Source of the DNA: Desulfobacteraceae bacterium
GTDB taxonomy: Bacteria > Desulfobacterota > Desulfobacteria > Desulfobacterales > Desulfobacteraceae
Direction: 5' to 3'
Length of the DNA: 38,764 nucleotides
Assembly: GCA_024225635.1 (NCBI GenBank)
Contig: JAAEMK010000682.1
Coordinates: forward strand, 1 to 38,764
The position numbers and the translations under genes are program-made. Numbering within the stretch: position 1 is the first letter of the stretch; every line of letters starts with the position of its first letter. Below the pieces are notes generated by a model. It did not search any database. It was not told the origin of the DNA and worked only from the letters and a program-made list of their open reading frames with translations. Shown piece by piece: positions 1 to 8,756 of this stretch.

Positions 1-723
1 GTTAAAACCCTGACAATAACCAAAGAGGCGGGCAAATGGTTCGCTTGTTTCTCCGTTGAAATTTCCATCCCGACGGAGCCTAAACAAGACCTGCTGCCAC
101 CTGTCGGTGTTGACATGGGGTTGATTGATTTTTTTTATGTTTCCGATGGTTCTCAAGTTTCTGTTCCCAAACACCTTAGAAAGAAAGAACAACAGCTCCA
201 GGGGTTGCAACGGCGGCTTTCAAATACGATAAAAGGGACAAAACAATACCGAAAAATATTGAAAGCCCTTCAAAAATGCCATTATCGGATAAAATGCCGG
301 CGAAACGATTTTCTTCATAAAAAGGCAAACGAGCTGCTGAACAAGTCGGACACAATCTTTCACGAAAAGTTGACAATACAAAATATGATTCGACGGCCAA
401 AGCCCCGACAAGACAAGGAAACCTACGAATACTTGCCCAATGGAGCATCCGCAAAGGCAGGATTGAACAAATCCATTGCCGATGCCGGTTGGGGACGTTT
501 TTTTCAGCTTCTACGTTACAAAGCCAATGACCTTTGCAAACACGTTGTCTCTGTTCCGCCCCATTACACGTCTCAGATCTGCTCTTCGTGTGGAAAAACG
601 GTCAAAAAATCTTTGTCGACTCGCACACATCGTTGCGAGTGTGGTTTTGTTGCAAACCGCGATCATAATGCGGCCTTGAATATTTTGCGTATCGGGATGG
701 ATACGTTTCAGGCTTCGACCTGA
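1..723 (+). CDS. tnpB: TnpB-type RNA-guided nuclease / OrfB transposase (5' truncated by window edge)
   Basis: The reading frame is open from base 1, so the N-terminus lies upstream; about 240 codons are visible. The RuvC-like core is readable: Asp in VGVDMG (codon at 112), Glu in HEKL (364) and Asp in NRDHNAA (661). The zinc ribbon has CSSC (580-591) and a short C-E-C pair (634-642). The motif SQICSSCG followed by RDHNAALNIL is typical of TnpB/OrfB_Zn_ribbon proteins. TnpB proteins are RNA-guided DNA endonucleases that help retain their element, and their guide RNA is normally made from the element's right end. All three catalytic residues are present, so the protein may be active if its N-terminus is intact. 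Base composition is lower in GC than the downstream block, consistent with a mobile gene. IscB is excluded by the absence of an HNH insert. Confidence 0.9.
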   Translation, partial: VKTLTITKEAGKWFACFSVEISIPTEPKQDLLPPVGVDMGLIDFFYVSDGSQVSVPKHLRKKEQQLQGLQRRLSNTIKGTKQYRKILKALQKCHYRIKCRRNDFLHKKANELLNKSDTIFHEKLTIQNMIRRPKPRQDKETYEYLPNGASAKAGLNKSIADAGWGRFFQLLRYKANDLCKHVVSVPPHYTSQICSSCGKTVKKSLSTRTHRCECGFVANRDHNAALNILRIGMDTFQAST

Positions 724-766
724 TAGAAGCCCCTTCTGAATTTATGATTCAGGAGGGGAGCATTCA
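724..766 (+). ncRNA. Right-end hairpin, probable 3' scaffold of the TnpB guide RNA
   Basis: Arms at 730-741 (CCCCTTCTGAAT) and 747-758 (ATTCAGGAGGGG) pair over 12 positions with one G-U wobble and a 5-nt loop (TTATG). In TnpB elements this hairpin ends the omega-RNA scaffold, and the next ~16-20 nt act as guide. Here that would be the sequence from about 767, inside the chemoreceptor remnant. The hairpin is seen directly; its RNA role and exact end are inferred from the family. Confidence 0.45.
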
Positions 767-2456
767 CTGCTTTGACAAATTTGCTCAGATTTTTTAGTGT
801 GCTGGCCGGGTACCCGGATATTATTCTTGCCGACGAATCCATTACTTCATTTGCGGACCTTTCTGAATCCAAAAGTGTTTCGGACTTCCAATTAAGCGGT
901 ATACAGGAGGATATCCAGAAGCTCCTCTCCGCCGCGGCTGAAAGCCATAAGAATTACGTGGAAGTCTTTCTGGGCACTTCCCATGGCGGGTTTGCCACGT
1001 CCGGCAGTGATTTCAAAATGCCCGCCGGATACGATCCCAGGGGCAGGCCGTGGTATAAGGAAGCCCTTGCGAACCAGGGCACCCCGGTGATCAGCAAGGC
1101 ATATGAATCCACCACGGGTGATGCTGTCTTCAGTTCGGTCAAGACCGTTTCAAGGCGGGGCGACATCATCGGAGCCGTTGGCATCGACGTTTCCCTGGGC
1201 GTCATGACCGATTTGATCAAAAAGATAAAAATCGGCGAATCCGGATATGTGATGCTCATCCAGGATGACGGCGTGATCCTGGCGGATCCCGCGCACCCCG
1301 ACACGAATTTCAAAAAAATGGATGAAGCAGGCATTCCCGCCTTTGCGGAACTTGGAAGGGTGGCCTCCGGGGATATGCGTGTGGAGCTGAAGGGAGAGGA
1401 GTATGCCGCAAAAGTGATGACATCCGAGGACCTGGGATGGAAGCTTGTGGGGTTTATCAAGATAAGCGAGGTCATGGAACAGGTTTATTCAATGCTGTTC
1501 ATCATGCTCATGATCGGACTTGCATTAACCGTCGTCTTTGGCCTGGCAGGGTTGTTTCTCGCCAACTCACTGGCAAAACCCATCGGTTCCGCCACCGCCA
1601 TGGTCAAGGATATTGCCGAGGGGGAGGGGGATCTTACCAAGCGGCTTGAAATAAAAACCGATGATGAACTCGGGGAACTTGCAGGATGGCTCAATACGTT
1701 TCTGGAAAAGCTTCAGGAGATTATCCGTGAGATCCATTCAAATGCCGGTAGTGTGAATGGGTCATCGGAAAAACTTCTGGAAATTTCCACCCACCTGTCA
1801 TCCGGCGCGGATGAAGCTTCAGCCCGGGCAAACGCGGTTGCGGCGGCATCCGAAGAGATGAGCACCAACATGCATGGCGTTGCGTCAAGCATGGACGAGA
1901 CAACGTCAAATACCAATATGGTCGCCTCGGCAGCCGAGGAGATGACCGCAACCATAAATGAAATTGCAAAGAACTCCGAGCAGGCCCGCGGCATTTCTGA
2001 AAAAGGGTGGGGCAGGCGTCGACAGCCTCGGATAAAATGGAGCATCTCAGAAAAACGGCCGGCGCCATCGGCGCTGTTACGGAAACCATCAACGATATTT
2101 CGGAACAGACAAACCTGCTGGCCCTCAATGCCACCATCGAAGCCGCAAGGGCCGGAGAAGCCGGCAGGGGATTCGCCGTGGTGGCGAACGAGATAAAGGA
2201 GCTTGCCCGCCAGACTGCCGCCGCCACTTCGGATATCAAAGAGCAGATAAACGGGGTTCAGGGCACAACGGCGGAAACGGCAAACGAAATTCAATCCATC
2301 GCGGCCATAATCGGCGAAATCAATGAGGATATCGCTTCGGTAAACGCTTCCGCCGGTGAAATATCCGATAAAAGCAACCAGGTTTCCGGAAATGCCGAGG
2401 AACTCAAGGCGATGGCCACAAAGCTCAATGACATCATCGGCAGGTTCAAATTCTGA
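748..2456 (+). pseudogene. Methyl-accepting chemotaxis protein, 5' truncated and frameshifted
   Basis: Chemoreceptor remnant. Frame 1 (open from 748) encodes the end of a dCache-type periplasmic sensor (YDPRGRPWYKEA near 1030-1070), one transmembrane segment (about 1485-1560), a HAMP region, and the start of the cytoplasmic signalling coiled coil. The other frame (from about 2007) continues with the conserved hairpin tip ([20 protein letters not shown]) and the C-terminal helix. The frames join if one base, probably a C, was lost near 2003-2008: the sequence reads GAAAAAGGGTGGGG where GAAAAAGCGGTGGGG would restore Glu-Lys-Ala-Val-Gly. The first transmembrane segment and N-terminal half of the sensor are missing because the IS605-type element abuts the gene. 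It cannot make a functional receptor unless the frameshift is a sequencing error and the 5' part lies elsewhere. Confidence 0.85.
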
Positions 2457-2496
2457 CATCACAGTGCTGCCGTGGTAAGCCTGTTCAAAAAAGCTG

Positions 2497-2525
2497 TTGA
2501 CATCCCATGGGTTCTTGGGCATATT
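2497..2525 (+). promoter_or_regulatory. Candidate sigma70 promoter for the injection-system block
   Basis: TTGACA (2497-2502) and CATATT (2520-2525, 4 of 6 matches to TATAAT) are separated by 17 nt. The site lies about 210 nt before the sheath start, in the only non-coding gap (2457-2734) ahead of the block. The rest of the gap shows no gene and no clear terminator for the upstream pseudogene. This is pattern matching only. Confidence 0.4.
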
Positions 2526-2734
2526 TCTCATTGGGAGAAGTAAATTTTCATTGTCTCGATTCCCGTTCGTAACACCCTGTTATAAAAGAAGTAAGAAGCC
2601 TTCATCTCTATTGCTAAAAACTGGTCCGGCGTTTTGTTCCCGGTTAAGACCTCCTTTTATTCAAACTTCCGCGAAGGCGAGATCTTTGATCCATATGCAT
2701 GAATCATAAGAACATATGAAAGGGAGGGATTGCG

Positions 2735-5092
2735 ATGCCAGTCACACCAACATATCCCGGGGTTTACATTGAGGAAATTCCAAGCGGGGTCCATACCATT
2801 ACCGGGGTGGCCACCTCCATCGCCGCATTCTTCGGGCAGGCCAAGGAAGGGCCTGTAAATAAGGCTGTGCGGATATTGAGTTATGCCGATTTTCAAAGAA
2901 CCTTTGGTCCGGCCCATCCCCAGAGCGAACTGGATATCGCAGTTCGCCTGTTCTTTCAAAATGGCGGGACCGATTGCCATGTGATCCGCCTGGTTAAGAA
3001 AGGCACGGGACAGAAAGCTTCGGCGGTTGTAAGGAATGAGGCTTCAACCCCCGTCGATGTGCTGGAATTTACCGCCGGGGAGATCGGCGTGTGGGGCAAT
3101 GAGCTGGCTTTCGAGGTGGACTATAATACGGCCCGGCCGGAAGATACCTTTAATCTTCGTATCTACAGGCTGAAGTCGGACGGCACCGTCAAGGCCAGTG
3201 AAGAATATCAGAACCTGTCCATGGACCCGGACAGCTCAAGATTTCCTCCAAAATTGATAACCCAGGAGTCAAAGTTTGTTGGCTGCAAGCATGCCTTTAT
3301 TTCAGACTCCCTTTATAAGGCGGCTGCCGCGGACGCGGGGTATTCCGAGTCCCGGAGGCCCTTTGGAAACGCTGTCGCGGACAGGGACGCGCTTTCGGAT
3401 ATCCTGGCGGAATCAAACGGCACATACAAGTTTAAAATCAGCGTGGACGGCAGCTCGTTCTTTGAAGTGGACCTGAAAGATGCGTTTCCCAACGGCACCA
3501 GTGAGGCAAACGTATTGACCAATATCGCGACAAGGGTTGACAACGCGCTTCCGGCGGCACTGAAAACCACCGTTGACGTGTCATTCGAGCAGGTGGCGGC
3601 GGGACCGCCCGTGGTCCAGGTGTTGCGGTTTGAATCCGGCACCACCGACCGGAAATCCATCGTGATACAGCCGGGTTCTTCCAATGATGTAACAGGTGAA
3701 CTGATGCTGGGCACTGAACAGGGCGGGATCGAAAAAAGCCGGTATTCCTCCCTTCGGCCCGCACCCAGCGGAACCTTCCTGGACCTGGAAAACCTGAATG
3801 CCCTGTCCGGTCATCCCCAAAGCTATTTTGATACCGTCAACCTGGACGGAAACACCATCGATCTTGGCACCTCCCTTGAGACCACGGCTGCTTTGAGTGA
3901 CTGGTCGGAAGGGTATGTGGATGCTTCCACCACCGATTATGACGGTGTGAGGGAGAAACTGGCCATTATCGCTTCTGCCGTAAATGATGAAGGGATTGGC
4001 TGGACCGCCACCGTTGCCGGTTCAAGGCTTTTCCTGAAAAAGAGATCCGGTTTGAACAACTTCAGCGCCGCTCTCACCACAAGTACCAATAATATCGGGT
4101 CCTGTTTCAGGGCAAACACCCGGTTCTATTCCCTTGGCAGCGGCACGGGCGCCTTTCACGGGGCGGTCGTGCCGGGAATAGAGGGGGAGCCTCCGAATGC
4201 CGCAAGCTACAAAGGCAGTGAGGCGGACCATACCGGCTTTTATGCCCTTGACCTGGTGGACCTGTTCAACCTGATGGTGATTCCGGGGGATTCGAATTTG
4301 ACCGGGGATCAATACCGCAGCCTTTGGCCGGCTGCCAGCTCCTATTGCCAAAAGAACAGGGCGTTTCTCATCATCGATCCCCCGGCAAGCTGGTCATCAT
4401 CCTATGCCAAGGTGATCGATCCTTCAAAGGGCATCCGGAAGCTGAGGATCGGGGTGGTAAAGGACAATGCCGCTGTTTTTTATCCCAGAATCGTTGTCAG
4501 TGAAAACGGGCTGCTGAAAAAGATCGGCCCGGGCGGCGCCATTGCGGGACTCATGGCCAGGACCGATTCAAACAGGGGCGTATGGAAGGCCCCTGCCGGC
4601 ACCGAGGCGGACATCCTCGGGATTTCGGACCTGGAACTGAGCTTGACGGACATGGAAAACGGCGTCCTGAACAAGGAGGGGGTCAACTGTCTCCGTGTAT
4701 TTCCCCTGGGGATTGTCAATTGGGGCTCCCGCACCATGGACGGGGCGGACGATTTTGGGTCGGAGTGGAAATATATCCCCATCCGCAGGCTGGCCCTGTT
4801 CCTGGAGGAGAGTCTTTTCCGGGGCAGCAAGTGGGTGGTGTTCGAGCCCAATGACGAACCCCTCTGGGCCAAGATACGGCTCAACCTAGGGGCGTTTATG
4901 ATGAGGCTCTTCCGGCAGGGGGCTTTCCAGGGGACCACGCCGGATAAGGCGTTCTTTGTCAAGTGCGACGCCGAGACCACGACCCAGGCCGACCGGAATC
5001 TCGGTATCGTCAATATTGTGGTGGGGTTTGCGCCCTTAAAGCCTGCGGAGTTTGTCATTATCAAGATCCAGCAGATTGCGGGCGACTTATAA
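2735..5092 (+). CDS. Contractile tail sheath protein
   Basis: Outer contractile tube that shortens to drive the inner tube into a target. The N-terminus (PTYPGVYIEEIPSG, residues 4-17, then TSIAAFFGQAKEGPVN) is the classic sheath handshake arm and first domain. The C-terminal ~140 residues (WKYIPIRRLALFLEESL ... FFVKCDAETT ... NIVVGFAPLKPAEFVI) are the conserved sheath core. The middle (roughly 130-560) is variable and probably forms surface-exposed insertions. At 785 aa it is longer than most phage or eCIS sheaths (about 350-500 aa), so the insertions are large. Start chosen at ATG 2735 behind GGGAGG. It is the first gene of the block; only one sheath gene is present, unlike Afp/PVC loci with three. 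Confidence 0.95.
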   Translation: MPVTPTYPGVYIEEIPSGVHTITGVATSIAAFFGQAKEGPVNKAVRILSYADFQRTFGPAHPQSELDIAVRLFFQNGGTDCHVIRLVKKGTGQKASAVVRNEASTPVDVLEFTAGEIGVWGNELAFEVDYNTARPEDTFNLRIYRLKSDGTVKASEEYQNLSMDPDSSRFPPKLITQESKFVGCKHAFISDSLYKAAAADAGYSESRRPFGNAVADRDALSDILAESNGTYKFKISVDGSSFFEVDLKDAFPNGTSEANVLTNIATRVDNALPAALKTTVDVSFEQVAAGPPVVQVLRFESGTTDRKSIVIQPGSSNDVTGELMLGTEQGGIEKSRYSSLRPAPSGTFLDLENLNALSGHPQSYFDTVNLDGNTIDLGTSLETTAALSDWSEGYVDASTTDYDGVREKLAIIASAVNDEGIGWTATVAGSRLFLKKRSGLNNFSAALTTSTNNIGSCFRANTRFYSLGSGTGAFHGAVVPGIEGEPPNAASYKGSEADHTGFYALDLVDLFNLMVIPGDSNLTGDQYRSLWPAASSYCQKNRAFLIIDPPASWSSSYAKVIDPSKGIRKLRIGVVKDNAAVFYPRIVVSENGLLKKIGPGGAIAGLMARTDSNRGVWKAPAGTEADILGISDLELSLTDMENGVLNKEGVNCLRVFPLGIVNWGSRTMDGADDFGSEWKYIPIRRLALFLEESLFRGSKWVVFEPNDEPLWAKIRLNLGAFMMRLFRQGAFQGTTPDKAFFVKCDAETTTQADRNLGIVNIVVGFAPLKPAEFVIIKIQQIAGDL

Positions 5093-5109
5093 GATAGGGA
5101 GGAGAGTCA

Positions 5110-5634
5110 ATGGCTACAGGTTTTGTCAAAAATGCTCACCGGATCGATCCCTATAAGAACTACAAGTTCAGGGTAATCATGGACGGAAAACCCGTGCTGG
5201 GCATAAGCAAGGTCGGCGCCCTGAAAAGGACGACCGAGGTTGTGAAACACCGGGAGGGGGGCGAGAACAGCACGGATCACAAATCCCCGGGCCGCACCAC
5301 CTATGACGGCATCACCATGGAACGGGGAATCACCCATGACAGGGAGTTTGAGAAATGGGCCAATATGGTGCATCCATACTCGGGGGATGCGGGTATGGAC
5401 CTGGTGAAATACAAAAAGGACCTGACCCTTGAAGTGATGAACGAAAAGGGCCATGTCGCGTTTCGCTATTTCCTGCACGACTGCTGGGTCAGCGAATATA
5501 CGGCCATACCGGATCTGGATGCCAATGCCAATGCCGTGGCCATTGAAAATATCAAGATCGAACTGGAAGGCTGGGAACGCGACACTGATACCAAAGAACC
5601 CGATGAGTCCGGGGATGTCCCGGCGGCAAGTTAA
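5110..5634 (+). CDS. Inner tube protein (phage tail tube family)
   Basis: 174 aa, right after the sheath gene and behind a strong GGAGG site. Sequence such as NYKFRVIMDGKPVLGISKVG near the N-terminus and AIENIKIELEGWERD near the end is typical of the T4 gp19-like / conserved phage tail protein family that makes the rigid inner tube. In eCIS particles this tube carries or channels cargo. The length matches the family. Only one tube paralogue is seen here; a separate Afp7-like tube-related protein is encoded at 11298. The last ten residues are acidic and polar, and may be a flexible tail. Confidence 0.93.
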   Translation: MATGFVKNAHRIDPYKNYKFRVIMDGKPVLGISKVGALKRTTEVVKHREGGENSTDHKSPGRTTYDGITMERGITHDREFEKWANMVHPYSGDAGMDLVKYKKDLTLEVMNEKGHVAFRYFLHDCWVSEYTAIPDLDANANAVAIENIKIELEGWERDTDTKEPDESGDVPAAS

Positions 5635-6477
5635 ATGCCGGGGGACTGGACGCCGTTCCCGGCCATTCCCGGGGAGGCCGGAACCGGATATTCGGTTACG
5701 GATCTTTTTATTCGGCCCTTTGGATTGTTTGAGACCGACCTTGGGATCAATTTCAGTCAAAATCGCCGTCCTTACCTGATAACGGATATTCTGGCGTGCT
5801 GCACCCGGGATATGAACCATGGAACCCCGGAAGATGATTTTTTCTGGGACCTTACAATCGGTAAGCGGGTGGAATGCCTGATGGCCATTGTCATGTCGGG
5901 CCGGGCGTCAAGGCTGCCCGTTCATCCCCGCTGCCTGAACGGGATGTGCGGGGAACCCATGGAGATCGAGTTCTCAATGGAAGAGATCGCGGCTTTGCAG
6001 CATCGGCATGACCATGTCGATCCCGTTGCCGTCCGGATCGATAACCGGGAATTTCGATTCAGGAAACCAACGGGCCGGGACCAGCTGGGGTGGCTGGACA
6101 CTCCCTTCCCGGATGAAGACGCGGCCGTAAGAACTATGATCCAAACCCTGTGGTGCAGGGATGGGACGGCAGACCCGGACCATGAAGCACCCATACCTGA
6201 TCATTGGGTCGGGACCATTGACAATGCCATGATGGAGACGGACCCCCTGGTCAATTTCACCCTTACGATCCATTGCCCCCATTGCGGCCGGGAGGGGCCT
6301 TATAACATCAACCTGGAAGAGCGCCTGCTCCGGGAATTGCGTAAGGCCCGGGAGAATCTGATCGGGGAGATCCATTGCCTTGCCGCCCATTACCACTGGA
6401 GCGAAGGGCAGATTCTTTCCATTCCGCCATGGCGGCGTCGTCATTACCTTGCCTTGATCGAAAAACAGGGGGGCTGA
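5635..6477 (+). CDS. T4 gp26-like baseplate hub assembly chaperone family protein
   Basis: 280 aa. The ATG directly follows the tube stop codon (TAA-ATG) with no good Shine-Dalgarno sequence, so translation is probably coupled. Four cysteines in two pairs (C100 and C105; C214 and C217 in CPHCG) suggest a zinc site. The C-terminal motif (HCLAAHYHWSEGQIL followed by WRRRHYLALIE) is the hallmark I know from proteins annotated as T4-family baseplate/hub assembly chaperones in phage-tail-like clusters, where this gene usually sits next to sheath and tube. Its role is probably in assembly rather than in the mature particle. Family assignment is from motif memory. Confidence 0.75.
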   Translation: MPGDWTPFPAIPGEAGTGYSVTDLFIRPFGLFETDLGINFSQNRRPYLITDILACCTRDMNHGTPEDDFFWDLTIGKRVECLMAIVMSGRASRLPVHPRCLNGMCGEPMEIEFSMEEIAALQHRHDHVDPVAVRIDNREFRFRKPTGRDQLGWLDTPFPDEDAAVRTMIQTLWCRDGTADPDHEAPIPDHWVGTIDNAMMETDPLVNFTLTIHCPHCGREGPYNINLEERLLRELRKARENLIGEIHCLAAHYHWSEGQILSIPPWRRRHYLALIEKQGG

Positions 6478-6481
6478 TGGA

Positions 6482-7498
6482 ATGAAAGGTTATTTTACCC
6501 GGCTGGTAAGGCAAACAGGCATAAACTTTGGAACCGGCCCATCCGCTGTGGGAACCACGGGGAGGGAAACTCCCCGGCCCGTTCACCTGGAAGAGATAAG
6601 GCCGGTTGAAGCTCAAAAACATGAACCCCCGGAAAAACAACCCGGGATCTTGGGAGAAGATGCCCGGGACCCCGGAGGTTGGGAGGAAAACAGTGAGTAT
6701 ATCAATAAGGAAGGTGTGGAGAGGGAAATCCCGGAAAAACTGGGAAAAGATCAGGGAAAAGACCAGGGAAAACAAAGTGACCGCATTAGAGAAAGAAAGT
6801 CCCCCAACCGGGAAGAATCCGGATGGGGAAAGCCCGGACAGGCAGCCGCCCGGGAGACGGGATTTGAAATAATCCGTTCCCATGGACAACCCATTGCCCT
6901 CCGGCAAGGCAGGGTAAACGCCGGGGACGGTCCGGTCCCTCTTGAGCCCAAACGAACCATAGAGGGAAATGGGGAAAATGGGGAAACCACGGCCGCCGGG
7001 CAAATGTTTGATAAAGATCCCGTGGCTGAACCCCCATTGGAAAAAAAAAGACCGGTTGCCGGGAAACAGGCCTGGTCATCCACCTTCAAGGAGGTGAGGG
7101 AGTGGGTTGCCGGGGGAGAGACGCCGGGAAAAAAGGCGCTTTTGCAGGGCAGGGAGGTCAATGGTAATACCCGGGATCAAAATCCCCGGGCCGACCAGGG
7201 CCCGGTCCCTTCCCGGGAAATCCCTGAAGCGTCCGGGCAAAGCCCCGGGGACTTCCGGCAGGGTTCCCGGGAATCCGGGCAAAGCACGGGGGAATTCGGG
7301 CAAAGCACCGGGTCACCACGGCAAATGCCTGAATCAGGGGTGACGGATTATCATCTGTCCATCGGCACCATCAGTCTCATTGTGGAGGGGCCGAAGGAAG
7401 AGAGCACAGCTCAAAAGCCAGAGGGAAAAGCGGCAAAGGGGAGGCCGGGAAGTGAAGGGAATGGCTCAAGGTTGAGCCGGCACTATATCAGAATCTGA
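6482..7498 (+). CDS. Disordered Pro/Gly/Glu-rich protein of the tail cluster
   Basis: 338 aa, function not recognised. The N-terminus (MKGYFTRLVRQTGI) and C-terminus (YHLSIGTISLIVEGP ... SRLSRHYIRI) look ordered. The ~270 residues between are highly charged and rich in G, P, E, K, R and Q, with short degenerate repeats (GQS-G-F-Q units near 7237-7310) and no hydrophobic core. Proteins with a similar 'IG.I...VE' C-terminal block and a variable linker occur at this position in related phage-tail-like clusters, to my recollection as unnamed proteins. The codons are GGG/CCC-heavy; CCCGGG-type words recur along the gene. It could be a flexible linker, chaperone or scaffold. It lacks the long coiled coil of a tape measure. 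Confidence 0.7.
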   Translation: MKGYFTRLVRQTGINFGTGPSAVGTTGRETPRPVHLEEIRPVEAQKHEPPEKQPGILGEDARDPGGWEENSEYINKEGVEREIPEKLGKDQGKDQGKQSDRIRERKSPNREESGWGKPGQAAARETGFEIIRSHGQPIALRQGRVNAGDGPVPLEPKRTIEGNGENGETTAAGQMFDKDPVAEPPLEKKRPVAGKQAWSSTFKEVREWVAGGETPGKKALLQGREVNGNTRDQNPRADQGPVPSREIPEASGQSPGDFRQGSRESGQSTGEFGQSTGSPRQMPESGVTDYHLSIGTISLIVEGPKEESTAQKPEGKAAKGRPGSEGNGSRLSRHYIRI

Positions 7499-7514
7499 CA
7501 GGGGGATCTTAATT

Positions 7515-8756
7515 ATGGCGCTTTCGGATACGGGAAAAGCCATGGGCAAGGTGACACAGCTCCTTGTGGACCGCCTCGGCATCAAGACCGGCCTCACCGT
7601 GGCCGAGGGAAGACCTGAGCCGCCCTCCACCGGCACCTCGGACCACCAGCTCAATCTTTTCCTCTATGAAGCGTCCTTTGACCCGAGCCTCAGGAATGTA
7701 GCCCTGGAACCGGGTCAGCCGGAACCCCTGTGGCTGGTCCTGCACTATCTTCTGACCGCCTTTGACGGGGACGGCAACTCCGACACCATCGGGGCCCATG
7801 AAAATATGGGCGTGGGAATTCGAGCCCTCCAGGAGTTGAATTTCCTTTCCCTGGAAAGCCCGGTTGACCCGGATATTTTGAGGTCGCTGGGCGAAAACCC
7901 CGAGCCCCTGAAGATCACATTTGATGAAATCCCCTCCGACAGCCTCTCAAAACTGATGCAGGGGGCTGATGAAAAATACCGTTTTTCCATGGGGTTCCAG
8001 GTAAGGCCCGTGATGATCGCCACCGGGCAGCCACCGTCATATTCCCTGCTTGTGGGGGTTGACTACACCCAAACGCCCCGGGAGATCATCGGAGAAGAGG
8101 GCATTGATATCCAGGTGATTCCTTCCCTGGGCCCTCGGATTACCCGTATTTCTCCCGCCCGGTTTGAACTCCATGACACCCTGACCCTCTTTGGAACCGA
8201 CCTTCACCTGTCCGGGCTTTCCGTCCGGCTGGGGTCCCGGGTGCTGCCGGTTACGGGCCAATGGCCGGACCGAGTGGAATGCTCCGTCAACGGCGATCTT
8301 GCAGCCGGGGGCGTCATCTCCGCCGGAAGCAACCCGGTATCCGTGGTACGGACCCTGCCCACGGGAAGAATGAGGTCGAGCAATCTCCTGGTGGGGGATC
8401 TCCTGCCGAGCCTTTCCGGGGCGGAGGTGGATACCGCCTCCTTCGCCCTTGCGTCCCCGCCGCCCGCCGCCGCCCGGGTTTTCGGCAACATCGACCTTTT
8501 CGGCCGCCTCCTGGCCGGTGAAGATGATGACATCCTGGTGGCCCTTTACAGGGACGGGCAGGTCGTGAAGATGATGGACGAAGAATTCAATTTTACCCTG
8601 GCGCAGCCTCCTTCCCCGCCGGTGCCGCCATGGGCCCGGATACGGTTGGAGATGAAGGAGGCGGATGCGGTGCCCCCCGGAAGGTACCGCATTATCCTTC
8701 GTGTAAACGGGCAGCAGGCAAAAAACAGTCCTGAAGTGGAGCTGCCGGTACCATGA
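7515..8756 (+). CDS. DUF4255 (Pvc16/Afp16-type) tail terminator protein with IPT/TIG-like domain
   Basis: 413 aa. The N-terminal ~190 residues (DHQLNLFLYEASFDPSLRN, LWLVLHYLLTAFDGDGN, GIRALQELNFL) match the DUF4255/Pvc16 N-terminal domain. Afp16/Pvc16 caps the tube and sheath and fixes the end of the particle. Residues about 198-300 (PRITRISPARFELHDTLTLFG ...) look like an immunoglobulin-like IPT/TIG domain, a common C-terminal addition in eCIS and cyanobacterial homologues. The gene ends by overlapping the ATPase start (ATGA, 8753-8756), indicating one transcript and coupled translation. Confidence 0.88.
   Translation: MALSDTGKAMGKVTQLLVDRLGIKTGLTVAEGRPEPPSTGTSDHQLNLFLYEASFDPSLRNVALEPGQPEPLWLVLHYLLTAFDGDGNSDTIGAHENMGVGIRALQELNFLSLESPVDPDILRSLGENPEPLKITFDEIPSDSLSKLMQGADEKYRFSMGFQVRPVMIATGQPPSYSLLVGVDYTQTPREIIGEEGIDIQVIPSLGPRITRISPARFELHDTLTLFGTDLHLSGLSVRLGSRVLPVTGQWPDRVECSVNGDLAAGGVISAGSNPVSVVRTLPTGRMRSSNLLVGDLLPSLSGAEVDTASFALASPPPAAARVFGNIDLFGRLLAGEDDDILVALYRDGQVVKMMDEEFNFTLAQPPSPPVPPWARIRLEMKEADAVPPGRYRIILRVNGQQAKNSPEVELPVP

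Larger units (their letters stand above)
1..766 (+). mobile_element. IS200/IS605-type element, 3' part with right end
   Basis: The window opens inside a tnpB-type gene. It is followed after 6 nt by a strong 12-bp hairpin and the sequence AGCATTCAC, after which chemoreceptor coding sequence starts. IS605-group elements lack terminal inverted repeats and carry a subterminal hairpin at the right end, which fits. The boundary near 766 is inferred from where the chemoreceptor reading begins. The left end and any tnpA lie outside the window. Confidence 0.65.

Noticed and set aside
1713-2531. 272-codon minus-strand frame across the chemoreceptor
   Set aside because: The plus strand encodes the conserved chemoreceptor signalling domain in two frames; the reverse frame is a shadow.
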